Notes: generated by a model from the sequence alone, not told the origin. A DNA stretch of 64,000 nucleotides from Thermococcus indicus (GCF_006274605.1 NZ_CP040846.1:310001-374000); one strand, 5' to 3'. Positions 31,224-40,427 are shown, counted from the stretch's first letter. Numbers and translations are program-made.

Positions 31224-31628
31224 ATGAAAGTGTACCGTCTCTCGATTCCGGAGCGGGATGCCCTCAAGGAGCGGATAAGGGCGTGCCTTGCGTCCAGGGA
31301 GGAGGTTCTCTTCGCGTACCTTCACGGTTCTTTCCTGGAGAACCGTCCTTTTAGGGATATAGACGTTGCGGTTTTTGTGGGGTCAAAACCGGGCCGATTT
31401 TATGAGATGGAGCTTGAAGATGAGCTATCAAGGTTAACCGGATTTCCGGTTGATGTGAGGCTGCTGAACGATGCCCCCGTGGAGTTTAGGTTTCATGTTA
31501 TCGGCGGGGAGCTCATCTTCAGCAGGGACGAAAAGGCCAGGTGTGACTTTGAAGAGAGGACTATGAGGGAATACCACGATTATTCCCACTACCTCGAACT
31601 GTACCGGAGGGAGGCCCTTGGAATATGA
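31224..31628 (+). CDS. mntA: MntA-type minimal nucleotidyltransferase antitoxin
   Basis: 134 residues from ATG 31224. The MNT signature GSFLENRPFRDIDVAVF has GS at 35-36 and metal ligands D45/D47; a second acidic residue lies in VDVRLLND. In characterised pairs MntA AMPylates the HEPN toxin on its tyrosine. It overlaps the HepT gene by 11 bases. A frame extending 250 bases upstream runs antisense into galE and is not real. Confidence 0.9.
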   Translation: MKVYRLSIPERDALKERIRACLASREEVLFAYLHGSFLENRPFRDIDVAVFVGSKPGRFYEMELEDELSRLTGFPVDVRLLNDAPVEFRFHVIGGELIFSRDEKARCDFEERTMREYHDYSHYLELYRREALGI

Positions 31629-32037
31629 TACCGAAAAGGTAACCCGGCTCATGGTGGAAGCCAGGAACGCACTGGATGCCCTTTATGAGCTTGCGAAACT
31701 CCCCCGGGAAGAGTTCCTTGGCAGCAGGCATTACGTTTCGAGTGCCAAGTACAACCTCCTGGTTGCGATCGAGGCGTGCATTGATATAGCGTACCATTTG
31801 ATTTCAAAAAACCGCATGAGGCTTCCAAGGGATTATGCTGACTCTTTCAGGGTTCTTCAGGAGAACGGAATCCTCGACGGGGAGCTGACCAGACGGCTCA
31901 TTCTGATGTCCCGCTTTAGAAATCGACTGGTGCATATATATTGGGAAGTTGATGACGAGGTTATCCATTCGATAATAAACGAGAACCTCGGGGACATTGA
32001 GGAGTTCCTCACGCGGATTGTGGAAATAATCAAATGA
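31618..32037 (+). CDS. hepT: HepT-type HEPN ribonuclease toxin
   Basis: A 139-residue all-helical HEPN protein, TTG start. The catalytic R-x4-H-x-Y motif is complete: R101, H106 and Y108 in RNRLVHIYW. Family members cleave RNA unless the tyrosine is AMPylated by MntA. The pair sits between two nucleotide-sugar genes; the stop overlaps the following upstream region of the pyrophosphorylase gene. Confidence 0.9.
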   Translation: MEYDTEKVTRLMVEARNALDALYELAKLPREEFLGSRHYVSSAKYNLLVAIEACIDIAYHLISKNRMRLPRDYADSFRVLQENGILDGELTRRLILMSRFRNRLVHIYWEVDDEVIHSIINENLGDIEEFLTRIVEIIK

Positions 32038-32054
32038 TCAACGGGGGGTGTGAA

Positions 32055-33050
32055 ATGAAGATCCTCATAATGGCCGGCGGCTACGCGACGAGGCTGTGGC
32101 CCATAACCAAGGACAACCCGAAGGCCCTGCTTCCTGTCGGGAACAGGGTAATCCTCGACTACATCCTTGAGAACGCCATGGAGCTTGGACTCGAGACCTA
32201 CATCTCCACGAACCGCTTCTTCGAGGCTCACTTCCGCCCCTACGCGGAGGGGCGGGGGGTTGAGCTCATCGTCGAGGACACCCTTCACGAGGAGGAGAAG
32301 CTCGGCACGATAGGGGCCATGAAGAAGGCCGTCGATGAGCTGGGCCTTGACGACTACCTCGTCATCGCCGGCGACAACCTCTTCTCCTTCTCCCTGGCTG
32401 ACTTTCTCAGGGCCTACGACGGCAGGACGCTGATAGCGGTCTACGACGTCGGCGACCTCAACCTGGCGAAGCGCTACGGCGTGGTAGTCCTTGAGGGCGA
32501 CAGGGTGATTTCCTTCGAGGAGAAACCGGCCCAGCCGCGCTCGACTCTCATAAGCACCGGCGTCTACGTCTTTCCAAAGGCCGTCATGGAGCGCATCGAT
32601 GAGTACCTCTCCAACGGCAACCGCGATTCCCCTGGCTACTTCCTCCAGTGGCTCCTCTCCAAAGGTGAGCCGGTAAAGGCCTACCGCTTCTCCGAGTACT
32701 GGTACGACATAGGCTCCGCCGACAGCTACCTTGAGGCCCTCAAGACCCTCCTGAAGGAGAGTCACGTCGAGGAGATTCAGATAAGCCCCTACGCGAAAAT
32801 AATCCCTCCGGTCGTCATAAAGAGGGGCGCCAAAATACTCGGCCGCTCCATAATCGGCCCCTACGCCTACATAGGCGAGGGCTGCGTCATCGAGAACTCG
32901 GACATAAGCGACTCGATAGTCTTCAGGAACACGGTCATCAGGAACTCGACGATATGGCGCTCCATCATCGACGAGAAGTGCGAGATAAGGAACCTCGAGC
33001 TCAGGAAGAGCCTCGTCGGCGGGCACGCGAAGATACAGAGGGGTGAGTGA
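32055..33050 (+). CDS. NDP-sugar pyrophosphorylase (sugar-1-phosphate nucleotidylyltransferase)
   Basis: 331 residues from ATG 32055 behind GGGGGGTG. The nucleotidyltransferase signature GGYATRLWPITKDNPKALLP opens the protein (8-27), with a catalytic D-x-D-like VIAGDN near 110. From about residue 250 a left-handed beta-helix begins (IIPPVVIKRGAKILG, IIGPYAYIGEG). It makes NDP-glucose or a similar activated sugar. A strong terminator hairpin follows directly. Confidence 0.9.
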   Translation: MKILIMAGGYATRLWPITKDNPKALLPVGNRVILDYILENAMELGLETYISTNRFFEAHFRPYAEGRGVELIVEDTLHEEEKLGTIGAMKKAVDELGLDDYLVIAGDNLFSFSLADFLRAYDGRTLIAVYDVGDLNLAKRYGVVVLEGDRVISFEEKPAQPRSTLISTGVYVFPKAVMERIDEYLSNGNRDSPGYFLQWLLSKGEPVKAYRFSEYWYDIGSADSYLEALKTLLKESHVEEIQISPYAKIIPPVVIKRGAKILGRSIIGPYAYIGEGCVIENSDISDSIVFRNTVIRNSTIWRSIIDEKCEIRNLELRKSLVGGHAKIQRGE

Positions 33051-33087
33051 GACCCTACCCGTTTCGGGTGGGGTCTAATGCTTTTTT
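33051..33087 (+). terminator. Hairpin plus T-tract terminator
   Basis: GACCC-T-ACCCG / CGGGT-G-GGGTC (33051-33075, loop TTT) followed by TTTTTT at 33082-33087, immediately after the stop codon of the pyrophosphorylase gene. Confidence 0.7.
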
Positions 33088-33144
33088 GGGAAAGGAATAC
33101 ATCATCTTTCAGACGTGATGTTTTCAGACGACGTTAGAAGGAGT

Positions 33145-33304
33145 GAGGAGTGCCCCGTCGGAAAGGCTGGAGTTAAGTTCCACTCTTTACGGGCCTTCGC
33201 CATTAAATGCAATCCACGACCCCTCACGAATCATGGATCGCGTTTCAGTTCCGGTCCGCAGCCGGGTGAAGCTTTCGCTTCAGTCTCCCCGCGGGACACT
33301 CCTC
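33145..33304 (-). ncRNA. Putative structured non-coding RNA (about 160 nt)
   Basis: On the minus strand the 5' end GAGGAGTG (33297-33304) pairs with CACTCCTC at the 3' end (33145-33152); four further CCCG/CGGG pairs extend this closing helix after one U.G. Inside are a six-pair stem with a GAAA tetraloop (UGAAGC-GAAA-GCUUCA, 33267-33282) and a nine-pair stem (33211-33219 with 33231-33239). A consensus TATA box lies exactly 26 bases before the predicted 5' end. There is no open frame. GC content is well above the AT-rich flank. I cannot match it to RNase P, SRP, or box C/D or H/ACA guides. Confidence 0.65.
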
Positions 33305-33325
33305 AAATACATGTAGGGTCTTTAA

Positions 33326-33334
33326 CTATATAAA
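33326..33334 (-). promoter_or_regulatory. TATA box for the putative ncRNA
   Basis: Minus-strand TTTATATAG in an AT-rich context, centred 26 bases upstream of G33304, where the closing helix begins. Positions 33335-33512 otherwise contain only AT-rich DNA and the aglB leader. Confidence 0.65.
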
Positions 33335-33512
33335 TCTTTGCTTTTAATTAAAACAAAATTTTTTTGAAATAATTCGAAATAATTCTGTCCCCGCTGGACC
33401 CTTTCCCCACGCTCAACGGAGGTGGGTAACTCATCCGGTGGTTGCGCAACGCTTTTATTACTCTGTGATGGTAGTGAACTGGAGGATAAATTACCGCGAG
33501 AGGGGAACTTTA

Positions 33513-35894
33513 ATGGGACGGTGGTTGAGATCTGAAACGGCATCCTTTCTTTACCGGAAGCTCATCGAGCCGAAGTTCGCGGCCACCATCATAGCCGTTA
33601 TCGCCCTCGTTCTCAGGCTCCTCCCCATGCGCTTTAAGTACCTCCTCGGCTACGACCCTTACTTCCACCTCGCCTACATCAGGTACTCCCTTGAGCGGGG
33701 GGAGTGGGTGAACTTCATCACCTACGCTGGGGGGCCGTGGGGGTTCCGGATCACAGGATTCCATCCCTTGGGCCTGTGGATGGCGCCGGCTTATGTTTAC
33801 AAGTTCCTTTCGGTCTTTGGCGTCTCGCTCTACAACGCCTTCAGGATAACACCCGTCATCTTCGGCCTTCTCACCGTACTGTTCACGTACTTCGCCGTGC
33901 TGAGGCTCCACGGCAAAAGGGAGGCCTTCCTCTCTGCCTTCCTCCTGGCGGTGAGCTTCGGCCACGTCTTCCGCTCGATGGCCGGCTACTACCGCGGCGA
34001 CAACTACATGCTCTTCTGGTACAGCGCGGCGCTCCTTGGAATCGCCGTTCCTCTCTCCCTCAGGGGCCCCCGGTGGAGGAACGCCCGGCTGACCATCTAC
34101 ATCCTTCCGGGAATCTTCGCCGGCCTTTCCGCGGCCTTCTGGCAGGCTTACTACCCAATATTCGCCATCGTTACCGCCAACGCCCTGCTCATCGCGGTTG
34201 GTGGCTTCCTTCTCGGGAGGGACAGTTACCTGAGGGACGCGCTGGTTCTCGTAGCCTCCCTGGCCGCCGGCGCCCTTCTGGCAAACTCAATAGGCTCCCA
34301 CCTCGGGTACGGCATGGTGGGCTCAACCCGCTGGCTCGGGAAGAAACTGGCGGAGGAGCTCGGGGTTCAGTTTGGATTTATCGGGGACCTCTTCCTTTTG
34401 CTGTACCTTAAATACATCATTCCCCTAACAGCTGCGGCGGTTCTTGCCCTCCTGGCTCTTTCCAGGCTGGTTCGCGGCAGACGGGCTAGGGGCGCGGTGG
34501 TTCTTCTTGGAGCCGCCGCCTCCATCTGGCTTGCTTTCAGATACTACGGCGTCATAAACGATGCCTTCCTCCGTCTGTTCCCCACCAGCCCGATAGCCGA
34601 GACTCAGAGAACCTCCTTTGGGGATTGGTGGGAGGCCTACGGCATCGCAGGACTGCTCGTACCGCTGTTCTTCCTGCGCTTCCTTAAACGGCCGAAGATG
34701 GGGGATTTTCTCCTCCTGGGCACTGCCATCGTCATGATACCGATGGCCGTCGTCTGGACGAGGTTCCTCTTCATATCCTCCCTCGCAGTAGCCACCATGG
34801 CCGGCATCGGGCTGGTGGCCCTCTATGATACGGCGGGTGCTTTGATTGAGGGTGTCCTTGAGAACAAACGAAGATGGCTCTCCGCTGCCCTCCCCCTGCT
34901 TCTGGTTGGCGTTCCTGCCATCTCGGCCTATCAGGGAACCAGCACGACCATGGCCGTTCATCCGTTTGTGACGGAGGAGGGGGAGTCCGCGCTGACTTAC
35001 CTGGGTGAAATCTCCAGCCCCAACGACGTCGTCCTGACCTGGTGGGACCAGGGACACTGGGTGACCTACTACTCGATGAGGCCCCCCGTTGCCCAGGGCG
35101 GCCCCAGCGGGTGGGTGGCCAAGTATTATCTGGGACTGGTGAATGAGAAGGGCCTGATGAACGCGGGCGTTGACTACGTCATCGTCTCCTACGACACCCT
35201 GACGAAGTTCGGGGCGGTCGTCGATACCGCGGGTGTCTCCTCCGGAGACTACGTCCTGATGGTTCTCCCCTGGGCGGGTTCCTACGGCAACCTCATGGTA
35301 TTCTCCAGCGGCTCTTACTCGGTCATGGCCGCCCCCGGCGGAGGGGAGTGGGACGTCAAGGTTCGTGCAGGGAAGGGCGTCGTGATACCCGGGAGGGTGT
35401 TCGTTGAGAGGGGGGACGTCGTTAGGGAGGTGAACGTCTCGGGAACGCCAAAAGCCGATGCCTACGTTTACATCAACCTGAACTACGGCTACGCCGTTCT
35501 GATGAACGGAAAAGCCTTCGACACCCCCCTAGCGCGGCTGATGTTCACCGACGATTACCCAGGGAACTACACCCCCGTGTACTCGGACGGTGGTTACGTT
35601 AAGATATTCCGCTTTGAGCACCCGAACGTTGCCGTTGCCGCGGAGAACGGTTCCATCGTTCTCAGGTTCACCAACGCCACCGGAACCGGCCTCGGGATCT
35701 ACGGCTACCTCGACAACGGCACGCTCGTCTTCAAGAGGTGGTACGGCGTCGGTGGAAAGGATGCGTTTGTGCTCCCGGCTGACATCAACGGGAGCGTCGT
35801 CGTGAGGTACGTCTACGTCCGGAAGAAGACGGTGCTGGATAGGGGGGTTTTCAGGATAGACGATGTACTATTTGGTGCAGGTGGTACGGATTAA
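33513..35894 (+). CDS. aglB: Archaeal oligosaccharyltransferase AglB (short form)
   Basis: About 793 residues from ATG 33513 (GAGAGGGG eight bases upstream). It transfers lipid-linked oligosaccharide to Asn of N-x-S/T sequons outside the cell. Thirteen-odd membrane helices fill residues 1-430; the first-loop metal aspartate is in LGYDPYFHLAY and the second acidic motif in YYRGDNYM. SPIAETQR is the external-loop TIXE/SVSE equivalent. WWDQG at 510-514 recognises the sequon, followed by a beta-rich periplasm-side domain. It neighbours nucleotide-sugar genes and the sulfate cluster. Confidence 0.95.
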   Translation: MGRWLRSETASFLYRKLIEPKFAATIIAVIALVLRLLPMRFKYLLGYDPYFHLAYIRYSLERGEWVNFITYAGGPWGFRITGFHPLGLWMAPAYVYKFLSVFGVSLYNAFRITPVIFGLLTVLFTYFAVLRLHGKREAFLSAFLLAVSFGHVFRSMAGYYRGDNYMLFWYSAALLGIAVPLSLRGPRWRNARLTIYILPGIFAGLSAAFWQAYYPIFAIVTANALLIAVGGFLLGRDSYLRDALVLVASLAAGALLANSIGSHLGYGMVGSTRWLGKKLAEELGVQFGFIGDLFLLLYLKYIIPLTAAAVLALLALSRLVRGRRARGAVVLLGAAASIWLAFRYYGVINDAFLRLFPTSPIAETQRTSFGDWWEAYGIAGLLVPLFFLRFLKRPKMGDFLLLGTAIVMIPMAVVWTRFLFISSLAVATMAGIGLVALYDTAGALIEGVLENKRRWLSAALPLLLVGVPAISAYQGTSTTMAVHPFVTEEGESALTYLGEISSPNDVVLTWWDQGHWVTYYSMRPPVAQGGPSGWVAKYYLGLVNEKGLMNAGVDYVIVSYDTLTKFGAVVDTAGVSSGDYVLMVLPWAGSYGNLMVFSSGSYSVMAAPGGGEWDVKVRAGKGVVIPGRVFVERGDVVREVNVSGTPKADAYVYINLNYGYAVLMNGKAFDTPLARLMFTDDYPGNYTPVYSDGGYVKIFRFEHPNVAVAAENGSIVLRFTNATGTGLGIYGYLDNGTLVFKRWYGVGGKDAFVLPADINGSVVVRYVYVRKKTVLDRGVFRIDDVLFGAGGTD

Positions 35895-35987
35895 TGTTTC
35901 TGATTCCACTATTTTCCGAAATCTTTATATTGTATGTCCCTGCTTAATTAAATGTCATTAAATATAATTAAAACTGGGGTGTTTGCC

Positions 35988-36215
35988 ATGGCTGAGGAGA
36001 AGAAGTACACGACTGTTTCCATACCCAAGCCCCTCTACGACAAGATAAAGGCCAGGATAGAGGGTACGGGCTTCACTTCGGTCTCGGACTACGTCACCTA
36101 CGTCCTCCGCGAGGTTCTGGCGAGCCTCGAAGAGGAGGAGAAGGAGGAAGTCTTCACCGAGGAGGAGGAAGAGAAGGTTAAGGAGAGGCTTCGCGCCCTC
36201 GGCTACCTTGACTGA
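35988..36215 (+). CDS. Small ribbon-helix-helix-like protein before sat
   Basis: 75 residues from ATG 35988 (GGGGTG upstream; the longer frame is not needed). The N-terminal half KYTTVSIPKPLYDKIK reads as a CopG/RHH strand and first helix, the middle TSVSDYVTYVLREVL as the second helix, and the tail is a Glu-rich coil ending in LRALGYLD. It sits 25 bases before sat, so it may regulate or stabilise that operon (inference). Confidence 0.75.
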   Translation: MAEEKKYTTVSIPKPLYDKIKARIEGTGFTSVSDYVTYVLREVLASLEEEEKEEVFTEEEEEKVKERLRALGYLD

Positions 36216-36240
36216 GGCCTTTCCTTTTTGAGGTGATACC

Positions 36241-37380
36241 ATGGTCTCAAAGCCCCACGGAGGCAGGCTCGTCAGAAGGCTCGTTGCCGAGAGAACCCGC
36301 GAGAGGATTCTGGGCGAGCAGAAAGAATACCCCCGCGTCCAGATCGAGCATGGTCGCGCTATAGACCTTGAGAACATCGCCCACGGCGTTTACTCGCCCC
36401 TCAAGGGCTTCCTCACAAGCGACGACTTCGAGAGCGTCCTCGACCACATGCGCCTGAGCGACGACACGCCCTGGACGATTCCGATAGTGCTCGATATCAA
36501 AGAGAAAACCTTCGACGAGGGCGACGCGATACTCCTGTATTATGACGACCTGCCGATAGCCAGGATGCACGTCGAGGAGATTTACACCTACGACAAGAGG
36601 GAATTCGCGGTCAAGGTCTTCAAGACCGACGATCCGGCCCACCCGGGTGTCGCCAGGGTTATGAACATGGGCGACTACCTCGTCGGCGGCGAGATTGAAC
36701 TCCTCAACGAGCTCCCGAACCCCTTCGCGAAATACACGCTCAGGCCAGTTGAGACGAGGGTTCTCTTCAAGGAGCGCAGATGGAAGACGATAGTCGCCTT
36801 CCAGACGAGGAACGTTCCCCACCTCGGCCACGAGTACGTCCAGAAAGCTGCTCTTACCTTCGTCGACGGCCTCTTCATCAACCCCGTCCTCGGGAGGAAG
36901 AAGAAGGGCGACTACCGCGATGAGGTCATAATCAAGGCCTACGAGACGCTCTTCGAGCACTACTATCCCAAAGATGCGGCAACCCTCGCCACAGTCCGCT
37001 ACGAGATGCGCTATGCCGGACCAAGGGAAGCCGTTCACCACGCAATAATGAGGAAGAACTTCGGTGCGACGCACTTCATCGTGGGAAGGGACCACGCAGG
37101 CGTTGGCGACTACTACGGGCCCTACGAGGCATGGGATATGTTCAGCAACTTCCCCGACCTAGGCATAACTCCGATGTTCATCCGTGAGTCCTTCTACTGC
37201 AGGAAGTGCGGCGGCATGGTCAACGCGAAGATATGCCCCCACGACAGGGAGTTCCACATCCACATAAGCGGTACCAAGCTCAGGAAGATGATAATGACCG
37301 GCGAAAAGCCGCCGGAGTACATGATGAGGCCGGAGGTCTTCGAGGTCGTGAGGAGCTTCGAGAACCCGTTTGTGGAATGA
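36241..37380 (+). CDS. sat: Sulfate adenylyltransferase (ATP sulfurylase)
   Basis: A 379-residue enzyme forming adenosine 5'-phosphosulfate from ATP and sulfate. The PUA-like N-domain (residues 1-160) is followed by the catalytic domain with QTRNVPHLGHEYVQ (QxRN and HxxH) and VGRDHAGVGDYYGPYEA. A CRKCGG...CPHD cluster near 320-337 may bind zinc, as in thermophile enzymes. It heads a cluster with a DHH hydrolase, an AlkP-family enzyme, APS kinase and a TauE permease. Confidence 0.96.
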   Translation: MVSKPHGGRLVRRLVAERTRERILGEQKEYPRVQIEHGRAIDLENIAHGVYSPLKGFLTSDDFESVLDHMRLSDDTPWTIPIVLDIKEKTFDEGDAILLYYDDLPIARMHVEEIYTYDKREFAVKVFKTDDPAHPGVARVMNMGDYLVGGEIELLNELPNPFAKYTLRPVETRVLFKERRWKTIVAFQTRNVPHLGHEYVQKAALTFVDGLFINPVLGRKKKGDYRDEVIIKAYETLFEHYYPKDAATLATVRYEMRYAGPREAVHHAIMRKNFGATHFIVGRDHAGVGDYYGPYEAWDMFSNFPDLGITPMFIRESFYCRKCGGMVNAKICPHDREFHIHISGTKLRKMIMTGEKPPEYMMRPEVFEVVRSFENPFVE

Positions 37381-37427
37381 AGCAAAACGTTATTACATTT
37401 TCAGTTTATTTTCTAGTGGTGACGAAA

Positions 37428-37607
37428 ATGGAGGAAGTTGAGGTAGTTTACGAGAACGGTGTCTTTAAGCCCCTGAAAAAGGTTAATCTCAAGGAAGGCA
37501 CTCACGGAAAAGTAATCCTCGAGCTTGGGTTAGCTGACATCATTGAAAAATTCGGCAAGAAGGTAGAGAAAGATGCCCTCAGAGAGTTCCTGGAGGAGCG
37601 GAGATGA
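37428..37607 (+). CDS. AF2212-like (DUF104) antitoxin
   Basis: 59 residues from ATG 37428 with GGTGA upstream. The beta-rich start EEVEVVYENGVFKPLKKVNL is diagnostic for the AF2212/DUF104 VapB class; a helical tail (EKDALREFLEERR) would bind the toxin. It overlaps the PIN gene by four bases. The pair interrupts the sulfate cluster. Confidence 0.85.
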   Translation: MEEVEVVYENGVFKPLKKVNLKEGTHGKVILELGLADIIEKFGKKVEKDALREFLEERR

Positions 37608-38050
37608 TAGTGGTAGATACCTCCGTCTTCATCGACGCTATCTTTGAGTACAGAGAGGAGAGAACAGCCATTGCAAGGAAACTTTTCAGAACTCTCCAGG
37701 AGGCAAAGACTCAGGTCTTAGAACCCGATGTTTTCAAGATAGAATTGATAGGACAGCTAGTCCGGAGAATGGAAGTTCAAAAAGCCATGAACCTGTACGA
37801 GCTCCTGATTGGGAGAGTCGAGACCGTGAACACGGCCAAGTTAAAGGAAGTGGCGTTTGAAATCGCACTCAAAACCGGGTGCAGGGCCATCGACTCGTTC
37901 TACATAAGCGTTGCCCACTCCCGAAACGCCATCTTGGTCTCCAATGACAGGTTTCAGGTTGAGAGCGCCTTAAAATACGGAATCAAGGCGTTTTATCTAC
38001 TTGAAGAATGGCAAGAGTTAAATAAACTTCTGAAAAATCGGGTTGGGTGA
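37604..38050 (+). CDS. vapC: VapC-type PIN-domain ribonuclease toxin
   Basis: A 148-residue PIN protein. Acidic metal ligands are D5 in VVDTSVFIDAI, E47-type Glu in VFKIELIGQ, D97-type Asp in RAIDSFYIS and D114-type Asp in VSNDRF. PIN toxins cleave tRNA, rRNA or mRNA. It is coupled to the DUF104 antitoxin just upstream. Confidence 0.88.
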   Translation: MIVVDTSVFIDAIFEYREERTAIARKLFRTLQEAKTQVLEPDVFKIELIGQLVRRMEVQKAMNLYELLIGRVETVNTAKLKEVAFEIALKTGCRAIDSFYISVAHSRNAILVSNDRFQVESALKYGIKAFYLLEEWQELNKLLKNRVG

Positions 38051-38055
38051 GTTAG

Positions 38056-38991
38056 GTGAACCTAATCGTCCACCACTGGGACACCGACGGAATAACCTCG
38101 GCGGCGCTTCTCGTGAGGGCACTGAAGCTCGATGAGTTCACCAACATGACGGCACCGATAGGCGAGTTCCGCTTTGACGGGCGGATTTGGGAGGCAATTG
38201 AAAAGGCCGAGAGGCTCTATGTCCTCGACTTCAACGTTCCAGGCGAGGTTGAGAAGGTCAAGGTTCCGACTCTCTTCATCGACCACCACACCCAGCCTAG
38301 AATAGGGAATCCGCTCGTCGAGCAGATAAACCCCTCCCTGAACGGGGAGTACTGGCCGGCCAACTCCCTCGTCGTCTCGGAGCATTTTGGAATATGGAAC
38401 GCCTGGAGCGCCCTCGGCGTCGTTGGGGATATAGGGGAAAAGGCCTTCGAGCTGGAGGGGGTCAGGAAGCTCCTTGATAGGGAGGGACTACCGCGGGAAG
38501 GGGCTTTAAGGCTCGTCGAGCTTATCGATTCAAACTACATAACGATGGACAGGGGAGCGGTCGAGGAGGCCGTTTACGTCCTCCTGGGACACGATGTCAG
38601 GGAACTCCTCGAATACGAGCCGTGGGTACGGAAGGCGGAGGCCATAAGGGAGGCCATTGAAGAGGCCGTCTCAAGCGCCGAGGAGCGGAACGGCTTCGCC
38701 ATCGCTCACTTCGAGAGTCCCTTCAACATAATCTCAAAGGTTGCCAGAAAGCTCGTCTGGGAGCTAGGTTACAGGGGTGCGGTGGTCATCAACGGGAACT
38801 TCCAGGGAAAGGGGCAGCTCTACTTCAGGATCTCCGGCGAGGAAGCGGAGAGAATAAACATGGGAGAAGTCATCGAACGCATTAAAGCCCTCGGAACCAA
38901 CGCCGGCGGCAAGAGAGAGGTTTTAGGCTGCGTCTGCGGGAGGGATAAAATCGAAGACGCGCTCAAGATCGTTGAAGAATACCTGAGGTGA
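38056..38991 (+). CDS. DHH-family phosphoesterase
   Basis: A 311-residue DHH protein with GTG start. HHWDTDG (residues 6-12, D9 and D11) and FIDHHT (D76-H77-H78) are the metal-binding motifs, and a C-terminal DHHA1-like domain ends GKREVLGCVCG. DHH enzymes include nanoRNases and pAp-phosphatases. Next to APS kinase a pAp-clearing role is attractive, but this is inference. It overlaps the following gene's upstream region. Confidence 0.85.
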   Translation: MNLIVHHWDTDGITSAALLVRALKLDEFTNMTAPIGEFRFDGRIWEAIEKAERLYVLDFNVPGEVEKVKVPTLFIDHHTQPRIGNPLVEQINPSLNGEYWPANSLVVSEHFGIWNAWSALGVVGDIGEKAFELEGVRKLLDREGLPREGALRLVELIDSNYITMDRGAVEEAVYVLLGHDVRELLEYEPWVRKAEAIREAIEEAVSSAEERNGFAIAHFESPFNIISKVARKLVWELGYRGAVVINGNFQGKGQLYFRISGEEAERINMGEVIERIKALGTNAGGKREVLGCVCGRDKIEDALKIVEEYLR

Positions 38992-38996
38992 GGGAA

Positions 38997-40427
38997 ATGG
39001 AGTTTGAAAGGAAGGTTAAGGAGGGAATGGAGCGGACGAAGAAGGTGCTCGTCATAGGCCTCGACTCCGCCCCGCCGGAGCTGCTCTTCAACCGCTTCAT
39101 CGACGACATGCCTCACGTGAAGAAGCTCCTCGGAAAGTCCGTCTACGGCCCGATGCAGACGGGAATTCCGGCGATAACCATTCCGATGTGGATGGTGATG
39201 GTCACCGGCAAGACGCCGGGCGAGCTCGGCCTCTACGGCTTCAGGCACAGAACCGGCTATTCCTACACAGACTACTGGATAGCCCACAGCAAAAAGGTCA
39301 AGGAGCCGACCCTCTGGGACTACCTCGGCGAGCGCGGAAAGAAGTCGATAATCGTCGGCGTTCCTCCGACCTACCCGCCAAAGCCCATAAACGGCCACCT
39401 CGTGAGCTGCTTCATAACCCCTGATGCCAGCGTGGACTACACATACCCAAAGGAGCTCAAGGGCGAGATCGAGCGCCTGGTCGGCGAGTACATCTTTGAC
39501 GTCCCCTTCAGGAGGGAAGCCAAAGACGAGGTCAAGGAAGGCATCTGGGAGATGACGGAAAAGCGGTTCGAGGTCATCCGCTACCTCATCCAGGAGAAGG
39601 AGTGGGACTACTTCCACTTCGTCGAGATAGGCCTTGACCGGCTCCACCACGCCTTCTGGCGCTACTTCGATGAAAACCACCACCTCTACCCGGGTAAGGG
39701 GAACAGGTACGAGAGCGTCATTCCGGACTACTACAGGCTCTTGGACAAGGAGATAGGAGAGACGCTCAAGCTCGTAGACCTCGACGAAACAGCCGTCTTC
39801 ATAGTCTCCGACCACGGGATAAAGGCCATGCACGGCAACTTCGCGGTCAACCAGTGGCTGGCGGAGGAGGGCCTGCTGAAGGTCAGGAACCCCTCCGCTC
39901 TGCACGACGGGAAGGTCAAGCGCTTCGAGAGCCTCGACGTGGACTGGAAGGAGACCATCGCTTGGGGATGGGGCGGCTACTACTCAAGGGTTTTCCTCAA
40001 CGTCCTCGGCAGGGAGAGGGAAGGGAAGATACCGCTCTCCAGGTTCGAGAAGGTAAGGGACGAGGTTGCCGAGCAGATACGCTCCATACGCGGCCCGAAC
40101 GGCGAGAGGTGGGACACGAAGGTGTTCTACCCCGAGGACATCTATCCGATAGCGAAGGGAAGCAAGCCGGACATAATGGTCTACTTCGACAACCTCAACT
40201 GGCGCGCGGCAGGAACCGTCGGCCACCCAAGCAACTATCTACCGGAAAACGACACCGGGCCTGACGACGCGAACCACTCAGAGTTCGGAGTGTTCTCTAT
40301 GTACTTACCTGGCTTCGACGAGAGCAAGGCAACCCGGCTCACCATCTACGACTTTGCCCCGACAATGCTTAGGCTCTTCGGCATAGAGGAGCCACTCGCT
40401 GGAATGCACGGGAGGAGCATCCTCTGA
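38997..40427 (+). CDS. Alkaline-phosphatase-superfamily phosphodiesterase/nucleotide pyrophosphatase
   Basis: About 476 residues from ATG 38997; GTG 38988 is an alternative. VIGLDSAPPELL carries the first metal Asp, PAITIPMWMVMVTGK the nucleophile Thr region (ITIPMW), and IVSDHGIKAMHG the second metal cluster. Superfamily members hydrolyse phosphodiesters, phosphomonoesters or sulfate esters. Placement between DHH and cysC suggests a role with sulfonucleotides or sulfated products. Confidence 0.85.
   Translation: MEFERKVKEGMERTKKVLVIGLDSAPPELLFNRFIDDMPHVKKLLGKSVYGPMQTGIPAITIPMWMVMVTGKTPGELGLYGFRHRTGYSYTDYWIAHSKKVKEPTLWDYLGERGKKSIIVGVPPTYPPKPINGHLVSCFITPDASVDYTYPKELKGEIERLVGEYIFDVPFRREAKDEVKEGIWEMTEKRFEVIRYLIQEKEWDYFHFVEIGLDRLHHAFWRYFDENHHLYPGKGNRYESVIPDYYRLLDKEIGETLKLVDLDETAVFIVSDHGIKAMHGNFAVNQWLAEEGLLKVRNPSALHDGKVKRFESLDVDWKETIAWGWGGYYSRVFLNVLGREREGKIPLSRFEKVRDEVAEQIRSIRGPNGERWDTKVFYPEDIYPIAKGSKPDIMVYFDNLNWRAAGTVGHPSNYLPENDTGPDDANHSEFGVFSMYLPGFDESKATRLTIYDFAPTMLRLFGIEEPLAGMHGRSIL

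Noticed and set aside
31857-33026. 389-aa minus-strand frame opposite the NDP-sugar pyrophosphorylase
   Set aside because: The plus strand encodes a full nucleotidyltransferase with RBS and terminator; the antisense frame has no family resemblance.
33145-33304. Identification of the structured RNA as RNase P or SRP RNA
   Set aside because: The conserved cores of either RNA could not be found and the length does not fit.
38820-39905. 361-aa minus-strand frame opposite the AlkP-family gene
   Set aside because: Shadow of a well-defined gene in an operon.
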